A DNA stretch of 5,759 nt from the NCBI GenBank assembly GCA_014378125.1, contig JACMOG010000646.1, forward strand, positions 1-5,759. The letters run 5' to 3'. Each line of letters opens with the position of its first letter. Within the stretch, counting starts at the first letter, position 1. Source of the DNA: Vitreoscilla sp. (lineage in GTDB: Bacteria; Pseudomonadota; Gammaproteobacteria; Burkholderiales; Burkholderiaceae). Made by a program: the position numbers and the translations under genes. The notes beneath the pieces are model-generated. The model made no database searches. It was not told where the DNA came from and worked only from the letters and a program-made list of their open reading frames with translations. Shown here piece by piece: positions 1 through 5,759 of the stretch.

Positions 1-1074
1 CCCATGGGCCAGGCCGGCGGGGCGGCCGCGCAGGGGGGCGGGGGCGTGCTGGGCGTGCTCCCCTCGCTGCGCGACGTGGCGCGCCCGCCCGCCGACATCA
101 CGCAGATCGCGCTGCAGACGCGCCTGGTGGCGTTCAACGCCACGGTGGAGGCCAAGCGGGCCGGCGAGGCCGGCGCGGGCTTCGCGGTGGTGGCCGACGC
201 GGTGAAGGACCTGGCGTCCAAGGTGGAGCAGTCGTCCAAGCTGATCATGTCCACCGTCACGCAGCTCGACGCGCGCATCGACAGCCTGGCCGCGAGCATC
301 ACCGAGAACCGCGACGCCACCCACCACAGCGCGTTCCACCTGGCGCTGGCGCAGGTGGAGGCCAGCGTCAACGAGATCGTGGCGTCCACCCAGCGCAATC
401 TGGAAACCTGCCAGGCCGTCACCGCCGAGGTGGGCACGGTGGCCGCGTCGGTGGCGGCCAACGCCGACACGCTCAAGCGCGTCAATGCCAACACCCGCAA
501 CTTCCTGAAGGCGTCCGAGACCCTGGCGGAGATCACCAACGACTGCGGCGCGGTCACCGCCGACACGCCCTTCATCGACGCGGTTCAGCGCGGCGCGGCG
601 CGGCTGTCGGCGGCGCTGGAGGACGCTGTCGCGCGCGGCCGCATCTCGATGGCCGACCTGTTCGACGAGAAATACGTGCCGGTGCCCGGCAGCAACCCCG
701 CCCAGGTGACGACGCGCTTCGTGACGCTCACCGACGAGCTGTTCCAGCCGGTGCAGGAGGAGCTGCTGGGCTTCGACCCCAAGGTGGTGTTCAGCGCGGC
801 GGTCGACCGCAACGGGTTCCTGCCCACCCACAACCTGAAGTTCTCGCGGCCGCAGGGCGGCGACCCGGTGTGGAATGCCGCCAACGCGCGCAACCGCCGC
901 GTCTTCAACGACCGCACGGGCCTGGCGGCCGGCCGCAACGAACGGCGCTTCCTGCTGCAGACCTACCGGCGCGACATGGGGGGCGGCAAGCGCGTGCTGA
1001 TGAAGGACCTGTCGGCACCGATCACGGTGCAGGGGCGGCACTGGGGCGGGCTGCGGCTGGCCTACTCGTTCTGA
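1..1074 (+). CDS. Methyl-accepting chemotaxis-type protein with C-terminal Cache/PAS-like domain (5' partial)
   Basis: The frame is open from base 1 and stops at TGA 1072-1074; residues are counted from the ATG at 4. Residues 32-73 match the MCP signalling hairpin: [20 protein letters not shown], then [13 protein letters not shown]. This tip normally contacts CheA and CheW. A helical, Ala-rich descending arm runs to about residue 180. From about 214 a different domain begins ([11 protein letters not shown], then [20 protein letters not shown]). It ends in [23 protein letters not shown] and a terminal [13 protein letters not shown]. From memory this resembles Cache/PAS-like modules at the C-terminus of many betaproteobacterial MCPs, so it is probably a sensor placed after the signalling hairpin. 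No membrane segment and no NWETF-like CheR-docking tail is seen, so this part should be cytoplasmic. The ATG at 4 is unlikely to be the true start, because the ascending hairpin arm is missing and residues 1-30 are Gly/Ala/Pro-rich and not coiled-coil-like. The ligand is unknown. Confidence 0.85.
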   Translation, partial: PMGQAGGAAAQGGGGVLGVLPSLRDVARPPADITQIALQTRLVAFNATVEAKRAGEAGAGFAVVADAVKDLASKVEQSSKLIMSTVTQLDARIDSLAASITENRDATHHSAFHLALAQVEASVNEIVASTQRNLETCQAVTAEVGTVAASVAANADTLKRVNANTRNFLKASETLAEITNDCGAVTADTPFIDAVQRGAARLSAALEDAVARGRISMADLFDEKYVPVPGSNPAQVTTRFVTLTDELFQPVQEELLGFDPKVVFSAAVDRNGFLPTHNLKFSRPQGGDPVWNAANARNRRVFNDRTGLAAGRNERRFLLQTYRRDMGGGKRVLMKDLSAPITVQGRHWGGLRLAYSF

Positions 1075-1092
1075 GCGACACCGTGGCCGCCA

Positions 1093-1121
1093 GCTGACAA
1101 AACTGTCATCCTTCGGTCAGC
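1093..1121 (+). promoter_or_regulatory. Probable response-regulator operator: three GTCA-type half-sites
   Basis: Three related half-sites are visible. TGACA (1095-1099) and TGTCA (1104-1108) form a perfect inverted repeat with a 4-base spacer. TGTCAT (1104-1109) and GGTCAG (1115-1120) form a direct repeat with an 11-bp period. The outer ends GCTGAC (1093-1098) and GTCAGC (1116-1121) are also perfect inverted repeats. Tandem half-sites one helical turn apart are typical of OmpR/PhoB-family regulators, and TGACA-N4-TGTCA resembles the CusR/CopR copper-responsive box. The site lies just upstream of a -10-like element where no good -35 is present, as expected for an activator-dependent promoter of the efflux operon. 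The identity of the regulator is inference. Confidence 0.55.
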
Positions 1122-1126
1122 CTGGG

Positions 1127-1142
1127 GCCCCGGCGCCGGGGC
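1127..1142. repeat. Perfect 16-bp GC palindrome inside the promoter
   Basis: GCCCCGGCGCCGGGGC equals its own reverse complement. It sits between the GTCA half-site cluster and the -10-like hexamer, filling the normal promoter spacer. It could bind a dimeric repressor or form a short hairpin (6-bp stem, 4-base loop) in read-through RNA from the upstream gene. No T-run follows, so it is not a convincing intrinsic terminator. In DNA this GC-rich a palindrome of this length can also arise by chance. Confidence 0.4.
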
Positions 1143-1148
1143 TAGAGT
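1143..1148 (+). promoter_or_regulatory. Candidate -10 element of the efflux operon
   Basis: TAGAGT matches four of six positions of TATAAT. The hexamer 17 bp upstream (1120-1125, GCCTGG) bears no resemblance to TTGACA, so transcription would need an activator bound at 1093-1121. The predicted transcript would start near 1155, leaving a leader of about 28 nt before the ATG at 1183. This would leave the in-frame GTG at 1147 outside the mRNA. Confidence 0.4.
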
Positions 1149-1182
1149 GCAACCTCTCGCGCTCACTCCCGAACTCCCGGTC

Positions 1183-2640
1183 ATGCTTCTTCGTCCTTCC
1201 GTTGTCGCGCTCGCGGCGACCGCCCTGTTGTCGGCCTGCGCCGCCGGCCCCGACTACGTGCGGCCCACGCTGCCCGTGCCGGCCGCGTACAAGGAGTCCG
1301 GCGACTGGAAGCCGGCCGATCCGCGCCCGGCGGCCAGCGGCCTGGCCTGGTGGCCGCCCTACGGCGACGCCGTGCTCGACAAGCTGGAAAACGACGCCGA
1401 CGCGGCCAACCAGAACATCCGCCAGGCCGAGGCCACGTACCGCCAGGCCAAGGCGATCGTCGACGCCGACCGCGCGGGACTGTTCCCCACGCTGGGACTG
1501 AACGCCGGCGTCGAGCGCGCGCGCACCAACTCGACCGGCCTCGACAGGACGGGCAGCAGCTTCAGCCTCGGCCTGGCCGGCAGCTGGGAGCCCGACCTGT
1601 GGGGCAGCGTGCGCCGCACCATCGAATCGGGCGTGGCCAGCGCCCAGGCGAGCGCGGACGACCTGGCCGCCGCGCACCTGAGCATCCAGACCACGCTGGC
1701 TCAGGACTACGTGCAGCTGCGCACCGCCGACCAGCAGCGCGACCTGTACGCCAACACGATCGCCGCCTACACCAAGGCGCTGAACCTCACCCGCGCGCAA
1801 CACGCCGCGGGCGTGGCGCTGCAGTCCGACGTGTCGCTGGCCGAGGCGCAGCTGGCCGCGGCGCAGGCGGCGGCGGTCGACCTCGAGGCCACGCGGGACC
1901 AGCTCGAACACGCGATCGCCGTGCTCACCGGCCGCGCGCCCGCGCAGTTCACGCTCGCGCCCGCGCCCGCCGGCCAGCCGCTCGCGCTGCGGATGCCTGA
2001 CACGCCCGCCGGCCTCCCGTCCGACCTGCTGGAGCATCGTCCCGACATCGCCGGCGCCGAGCGCCGCGCCGCGGCCGCCAACGCCAACATCGGCGTGGCC
2101 AAGGCCGCGTACTTCCCGCAGCTGACGCTCAGCGCCAGCGGAGGCTTCGGCGGCGCGGCGCTGGGCAACCTGTTCGACACGCCGGGCCGCGTGTGGTCGC
2201 TGGGCGCCGCGTTGGCCCAGGCGATCTTCGACGGCGGCCTGCGCACCGCGCGCGTGGCGCAGGCCGAGGCGTCGTACGACATCAGCGTCTCGCAATACAA
2301 GCAGACGGTGCTGGCCGGCTTCCAGCAGGTCGAGGACCAACTCGCGTTGCTGCGCCTTCTGGCGCGCGAATCCACCTTCCAGGAACAAGCCGTGCGCTCG
2401 TCGCAGCAGGCCCAGCAGTCGGCGCTGGCGCAGTACCGCGCGGGCACCATCAGCTATCTCAACGTGGTGACCACGCAGACGACCCTGCTCACCAACCAGC
2501 GCAGCGCCGTGCAGTTGCGCGGACGCCTGCTGGCCGCCAGCATCACGCTCGTCTCCGCCACCGGCGGCGGCTGGAGCGCCTCCCATCCCCTCGCCGCCGC
2601 GACCGAAGCCTCCGTCGCTTCCGCCGCGCAGCCGCAATGA
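1183..2640 (+). CDS. Outer-membrane factor of RND efflux pump, NodT/OprM-family lipoprotein
   Basis: This 485-residue protein has the usual length of OprM/NodT-type channels, which form a trimeric outer-membrane barrel with a long periplasmic helical tunnel. The N-terminus is a lipoprotein signal: Arg4, a hydrophobic stretch 7-16, and lipobox LSAC with Cys19 as the acylated residue. Mature-protein hallmarks follow: AGPDYVRP just after Cys19, WEPDLWG at 135-141, LPSDLLEHRPDI at 278-289 (the family's most conserved segment), then IGVAKAAYFPQLTL. The internal duplication of the family shows as HAAGVALQSDVSLAEAQL (from 207) against YRAGTISYLNVVTTQ (from 418). I chose ATG 1183 because it places the lipobox normally; the in-frame GTG at 1147 would add 12 residues and overlaps the -10-like element. 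No strong Shine-Dalgarno is seen before either start. The stop overlaps the next gene by 4 bp. It should dock with the adaptor encoded downstream. Confidence 0.93.
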   Translation: MLLRPSVVALAATALLSACAAGPDYVRPTLPVPAAYKESGDWKPADPRPAASGLAWWPPYGDAVLDKLENDADAANQNIRQAEATYRQAKAIVDADRAGLFPTLGLNAGVERARTNSTGLDRTGSSFSLGLAGSWEPDLWGSVRRTIESGVASAQASADDLAAAHLSIQTTLAQDYVQLRTADQQRDLYANTIAAYTKALNLTRAQHAAGVALQSDVSLAEAQLAAAQAAAVDLEATRDQLEHAIAVLTGRAPAQFTLAPAPAGQPLALRMPDTPAGLPSDLLEHRPDIAGAERRAAAANANIGVAKAAYFPQLTLSASGGFGGAALGNLFDTPGRVWSLGAALAQAIFDGGLRTARVAQAEASYDISVSQYKQTVLAGFQQVEDQLALLRLLARESTFQEQAVRSSQQAQQSALAQYRAGTISYLNVVTTQTTLLTNQRSAVQLRGRLLAASITLVSATGGGWSASHPLAAATEASVASAAQPQ

Positions 2641-3863
2641 CCCGAACCGACGCCGCCATGACCACGACCTTCTCCCGCAACCGCACCACCTGGGCCCTGG
2701 TCGCCATCGCCGCCGCCGTGCTCGGACTCGGCCTCTGGTCGGTCGAGGGGCCCGCGCAGGCCGCCGACGACGCCAAGGAAAAGGGCAAGCGCCCGCCCGA
2801 AGGCCCGGTGGTCGTCACCACCGCGGTGGTCAAGTCGCAGGACATGCCCATCTTTCGCACCGGCATCGGCAGCGTCACGCCCACGATGACGGTCACGGTG
2901 AAGACGCGCGTCGACGGGGAACTCGACAAGGTCGCGTTCACCGAAGGCCAGGACGTGAGGAAGGGCCAGCTGCTGGCCCAGCTCGACCCGCGCACGCTGC
3001 AGGCCGCGTTGATGCAGGCCGAGGCCGCGCGCGCCAAGGACCAGGCCACGCTCGCCAACGCGCGCGTCGACCTGCAGCGCTACACCACGTTGATCGCGCA
3101 GGACGCGGCCACGCAGCAGCAGCTCGACACGCAGAAGGCGCTGGTCAACCAGCTCGAGGCCACGGTGAAGTCCGACGACGCGGCCGTCAATTCCGCCCAT
3201 GTGCAGCTGGGCTTCACCAGCATCGCCGCGCCCATCAGCGGCCGCGTGGGCGCCCGCCTGGTCGACCCGGGCAATATCGTGCACGCCGCCGACGCCACCG
3301 GCCTGGTGGTGATCAACCAGATCGACCCGATCTCGGTGGTGTTCACGCTGCCCGAGGACGCGGTGCAGGAGACCATCCAGGCCATCGACAGCAAGAAGCC
3401 GCTGCCGGTGCGGGCCTACCCGCGCGACGGCACCGAGCTGCTGGGCACCGGCACGCTGACGCTGATCAACAACCAGATCGACACCAGCACGGGCACGGTG
3501 CAGCTCAAGGCGAGCTTCCCCAATTCGCTGCACCACCTGTGGCCGGGGCAGTTCGTCAACATCCGGCTGTTGCTGGGCACGCGCGCGAAGGCGGTCACGA
3601 TGCCCGAGGCCGCGGTGCAACGCGCGCAGAGCGGCGTGTACGTCTACGTGATGGACGAAACCACGAAGACGGTGAAGAACCAGCCCGTCACCGTGCTGAC
3701 GATCCAGGACGGCACCGCCGTGATCGGCAGGGGCCTGGCCGCCGGCGAGCGCGTGGTGGGGGAGGGGCAGTACAAGCTCAAGCCGGGCTCGAAGGTCTCC
3801 GAGGCGGGAAGCCGCGCCTCGGGCGCGGCCGCCGGCCATGCCGCGTCGGGAGCAGGCAAGTGA
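2637..3863 (+). CDS. mdtA: RND efflux periplasmic adaptor (membrane fusion protein), MdtA/MuxA family
   Basis: The 408-residue product resembles E. coli MdtA (about 415 residues) along its length. A Sec-type signal or anchor spans 19-34, with an AQA cleavage site at 40-42; no lipobox Cys is present. The lipoyl half-motifs are VTVKTRVDGELDKVAFTEGQ (86-105) and FTSIAAPISGRVGARLVDPG (193-212). They flank an alpha-helical hairpin of about 120-187. The hairpin tip carries Arg148, Leu152 and Thr159, the spacing of the RLS motif that contacts the outer-membrane channel, with Thr in place of Ser. A beta-barrel domain (NNQIDTSTGTVQLKASF) and a membrane-proximal domain follow, then an Ala/Gly/Ser-rich tail. 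The ATG at 2637 overlaps the preceding stop (ATGA), indicating translational coupling; ATG 2658 (eight codons in) is an alternative start. It has no His/Met-rich metal-binding stretch, which favours drug over metal export. The symbol is at family level; muxA is equally fair. Confidence 0.92.
   Translation: MTRTDAAMTTTFSRNRTTWALVAIAAAVLGLGLWSVEGPAQAADDAKEKGKRPPEGPVVVTTAVVKSQDMPIFRTGIGSVTPTMTVTVKTRVDGELDKVAFTEGQDVRKGQLLAQLDPRTLQAALMQAEAARAKDQATLANARVDLQRYTTLIAQDAATQQQLDTQKALVNQLEATVKSDDAAVNSAHVQLGFTSIAAPISGRVGARLVDPGNIVHAADATGLVVINQIDPISVVFTLPEDAVQETIQAIDSKKPLPVRAYPRDGTELLGTGTLTLINNQIDTSTGTVQLKASFPNSLHHLWPGQFVNIRLLLGTRAKAVTMPEAAVQRAQSGVYVYVMDETTKTVKNQPVTVLTIQDGTAVIGRGLAAGERVVGEGQYKLKPGSKVSEAGSRASGAAAGHAASGAGK
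3848..3852 (+). promoter_or_regulatory. Ribosome binding site supporting the GTG start of the permease
   Basis: GGGAG lies seven bases before the GTG at 3860, inside the last codons of the adaptor gene. It is the clearest Shine-Dalgarno in the window. It supports GTG 3860, whose GTGA overlaps the adaptor stop, over the first in-frame ATG at about 4034. Starting at that ATG would remove TM1 and the start of the porter domain. Confidence 0.65.
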
Positions 3864-5759
3864 GCGTCTCTTCCGGCTTCATCAAGCGGCCGATCGGCAC
3901 GACGCTGCTCGCGCTGGCGCTGCTGCTGGTCGGCGTCGCCGTCTTCCCCCTGCTCCCCATCGCTCCGCTGCCGCAGGTCGACTTCCCCACCATCCAGGTA
4001 TCCGCCAACCTGCCGGGCGCCAGTCCCGAGACGATGGCATCCAACGTGGCGCAGCCGCTCGAGCGCCAGTTCTCGCTGATCGCCGGCTTGTCGCAGATGA
4101 CGTCGACCAACGGCATAGGCTCCACCCAGATCACGCTGCAGTTCGACCTGAATCGACCGATCGACGCCGCCGCGCTCGACGTGCAGTCCGCCATCAACGC
4201 GTCGACCGGACAGCTTCCGGCCAACCTGCCGAGTCCGCCGACCTTCCGCAAGGTGAACCCGGCCGACTCGCCCATCATGCTGCTCACCGTGCAGTCGAAG
4301 ACGCTGCCGCTGATCCAGGTCAACGACTACGCCGACAACATCCTCGCCCAGCAGATCTCGCAGATCACGGGGGTTGGACAGGTGCGCATCGGCGGGGCGC
4401 AGAAGCCCGCCGTACGCATCCAGGTCGATCCGACCAAGCTGGCTGCGCTCGGCATGAGCCTGGAGGACGTGCGATCCGTTGCCGCCACGATCTCCGTCAA
4501 CCAGCCCAAGGGCACCCTCGACGGCAAGTCGCAGAGCTTCACCGTCTATACCAACGACCAGTTGCTCGCCGCCAAGCCCTGGAACGACGTGGTGCTGGCC
4601 TACAGGAACGGCGCGCCGATCCGGGTGCGCGACGTGGGCGTGGCGGTCGATGCGCCTGAGGATGACAAGGCGCATGCCTGGGCCTATGGTGGCGCCGCCG
4701 ATCCGGACAGCAAGATCCAGAACGGCCGCGGCATGATCCTGGTGATCACGAAGCAGCCCGGCGCCAACGTGATCGAGACCGTCGACGCGATCAAGGCCGC
4801 GCTGCCGCGCCTGGAGGCAGCGATCCCGCCAACGGTGGAGGTCAACACCCTGGTCGATCGCACGCAGACGATCCGCGCATCGGTGCACGACGTCGAATCG
4901 ACGCTGGTGCTCACCATCGCCCTGGTGGTGCTGGTGATCTTCGTGTTCCTGCGCAACGTCGCCGCCACCCTGATCCCGAGCGTCACCGTGCCGTTGGCCC
5001 TCATGGGCACGGTCGCCGCCATGTACCTGCTGGGGTACAGCCTGGACAACCTGTCGCTCATGGCGTTGACGATCGCCGTGGGCTTCGTGGTCGACGACGC
5101 CATCGTGATGCTGGAGAACATCTACCGCTACGTGGTAGAGGGCATGCCGCCGTTGGAAGCGGCCCTGAAGGGCGCCGGCGAGATCGGCTTCACGATCATC
5201 TCGATCTCGGTGTCGCTGGTGGCTGTGTTCATTCCGCTGCTGTTGATGGGCGGCATCGTCGGTCGCCTGTTCCGCGAGTTCGCGGTCACGGTGACGCTGA
5301 CGATCGGCATGTCGGTGATCATCTCGCTGACCCTTACGCCCATGCTGTGCTCGCGCTTCCTGAAGAACGAGCACGCGACTCGCCACGGCAGGCTCTACCA
5401 GCTCTTCGAGCGCGGCTTCGACAAGCTGCTCGCCCGCTACAAGCGTGGACTCGACGTGGTGATGAAGCACCAGTTCTTCACGCTGATGGTGTTCCTCGCC
5501 ACCCTCGCGGCCACGGTGGTGCTGTTCCTCGTCATCCCCAAGGGCTTCTTCCCGCAGCAGGACACCGGATTCATCTTCGGCAACGCCCAGGCCGCGCAGG
5601 ACTCGTCGTTCGAGTCGATGAAACGCCGCATGGTGCAGTACGCCGACATCGTGCGCCAGGATCCGGATGTCACCGGCATCGGCATGTTCGGCAACTCGTC
5701 GCAGTTCAACACCGGCAACTTCTTCATCGCGCTCAAGCCCAAGGACCAGGGCCGCAAGG
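3860..5759 (+). CDS. mdtB: RND multidrug efflux permease, MdtB/MuxB family (3' partial)
   Basis: This inner-membrane drug/proton antiporter starts at GTG and is open to the window end; 633 codons are visible of the roughly 1,040 usual for HAE1 permeases. TM1 is at about 13-31, followed by the periplasmic porter domain (PLPQVDFPTIQVSANLPGAS, then ANLPSPPTFRKVNPADSPI). TM2 is at about 347-364 and TM3 at about 370-391. TM4 carries GFVVDDAIVMLENI with Asp412 and Asp413, the proton-relay pair of HAE1 pumps; metal pumps of the CzcA/CusA class have a different motif here. TM5-TM6 (EIGFTIISISVSLVAVFIPL to SLTLTPMLCSRFL), the cytoplasmic helix, TM7 and the start of the second porter half (IPKGFFPQQDTGFIFG) follow. 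NGAPIRV, KGAGEIGFTIIS and GRLFREFAVT match MdtB better than MdtC, and its place directly after the adaptor fits. E. coli MdtB works with MdtC, so a second permease gene may follow beyond the window. An insertion of about 11 residues near 277-288 departs from E. coli MdtB. Confidence 0.94.
   Translation, partial: MSVSSGFIKRPIGTTLLALALLLVGVAVFPLLPIAPLPQVDFPTIQVSANLPGASPETMASNVAQPLERQFSLIAGLSQMTSTNGIGSTQITLQFDLNRPIDAAALDVQSAINASTGQLPANLPSPPTFRKVNPADSPIMLLTVQSKTLPLIQVNDYADNILAQQISQITGVGQVRIGGAQKPAVRIQVDPTKLAALGMSLEDVRSVAATISVNQPKGTLDGKSQSFTVYTNDQLLAAKPWNDVVLAYRNGAPIRVRDVGVAVDAPEDDKAHAWAYGGAADPDSKIQNGRGMILVITKQPGANVIETVDAIKAALPRLEAAIPPTVEVNTLVDRTQTIRASVHDVESTLVLTIALVVLVIFVFLRNVAATLIPSVTVPLALMGTVAAMYLLGYSLDNLSLMALTIAVGFVVDDAIVMLENIYRYVVEGMPPLEAALKGAGEIGFTIISISVSLVAVFIPLLLMGGIVGRLFREFAVTVTLTIGMSVIISLTLTPMLCSRFLKNEHATRHGRLYQLFERGFDKLLARYKRGLDVVMKHQFFTLMVFLATLAATVVLFLVIPKGFFPQQDTGFIFGNAQAAQDSSFESMKRRMVQYADIVRQDPDVTGIGMFGNSSQFNTGNFFIALKPKDQGRK

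Noticed and set aside
1127..1142. Intrinsic terminator for the chemoreceptor gene
   Set aside because: The palindrome is followed by CTAGAG rather than a T-run, and the loop would be only four bases. No good rho-independent terminator is visible between 1075 and 1182.
1147..1182. GTG at 1147 as the start of the outer-membrane factor
   Set aside because: It overlaps the -10-like element, lacks a ribosome binding site and would put 12 extra residues, including an acidic one and prolines, before the lipoprotein signal. The ATG at 1183 gives a normal 19-residue signal to the lipobox Cys.
1117..2637. Long minus-strand open frame of about 506 codons opposite the outer-membrane factor gene
   Set aside because: Its product is an Arg/Gly/Ala/His-rich string without domains, as expected for the antisense of a high-GC gene. 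The + strand frame encodes a textbook NodT/OprM channel.
2454..3839. Long minus-strand open frame opposite the adaptor gene
   Set aside because: Low-complexity Arg/Gly/His/Val composition, no recognisable motif, fully covered by the well-supported adaptor gene. It is a codon-bias shadow.
3838..4659. Plus-strand open frame overlapping the start of the permease in another frame
   Set aside because: Arg/Pro-rich translation typical of an off-frame reading. The GTG-initiated frame from 3860 carries the complete RND signatures.
3644..5470. Minus-strand open frame of about 608 codons opposite the permease
   Set aside because: Very rich in His, Arg, Gln and Asp with no domain or membrane segment, and it spans the adaptor/permease junction. 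Length alone is not evidence at about 70% G+C.
3860..5759. Heavy-metal efflux (CzcA/CusA-type) permease, as the operator might suggest
   Set aside because: TM4 has the paired Asp412/Asp413 of drug pumps, and the porter motifs match MdtB/MuxB rather than metal RND pumps.

Overview
The window is about 70% G+C, with C or G at nearly every third codon position. All its real genes are on the + strand. G+C content, codon use and the protein families point to a high-GC betaproteobacterium of the Burkholderiales type (Bordetella/Achromobacter/Variovorax-like). This is inference from composition and family resemblance; nothing in the window fixes the genus.

Layout. (1) Positions 1-1074 hold the 3' part of a chemoreceptor-type protein. 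It has a methyl-accepting signalling hairpin followed by a C-terminal Cache/PAS-like domain, and its N-terminus lies before the window. (2) Positions 1075-1182 form a 108-bp intergenic region with what looks like a regulated promoter: three GTCA-type half-sites (1093-1121), a perfect 16-bp GC palindrome (1127-1142) and a -10-like hexamer (1143-1148). (3) Positions 1183-5759 hold a tripartite RND multidrug efflux operon. Its order is outer-membrane factor (NodT/OprM family lipoprotein, 1183-2640), periplasmic adaptor (MdtA/MuxA family, 2637-3863) and inner-membrane permease (MdtB/MuxB family, from 3860, cut by the window end after 633 codons). Both junctions are 4-bp stop/start overlaps (ATGA, then GTGA), so the three genes are probably co-transcribed and translationally coupled.

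How the genes work together. The permease would use the proton gradient to take drugs from the periplasm and inner-membrane leaflet. The adaptor bridges it to the lipid-anchored outer-membrane channel, giving direct export from the cell. The paired aspartates in TM4 (VDDAIVMLEN) place the pump in the drug (HAE1) class rather than the heavy-metal (HME) class. The upstream operator-like sequence resembles those of CusR/CopR-type OmpR-family regulators. The chemoreceptor is probably a separate transcription unit that happens to lie upstream.

I found no tRNA, rRNA, CRISPR array, insertion sequence or phage element. I see no clearly undescribed system. The points most worth a second look are the promoter architecture, the reversed domain order of the chemoreceptor, and small departures from family consensus in the adaptor and permease.
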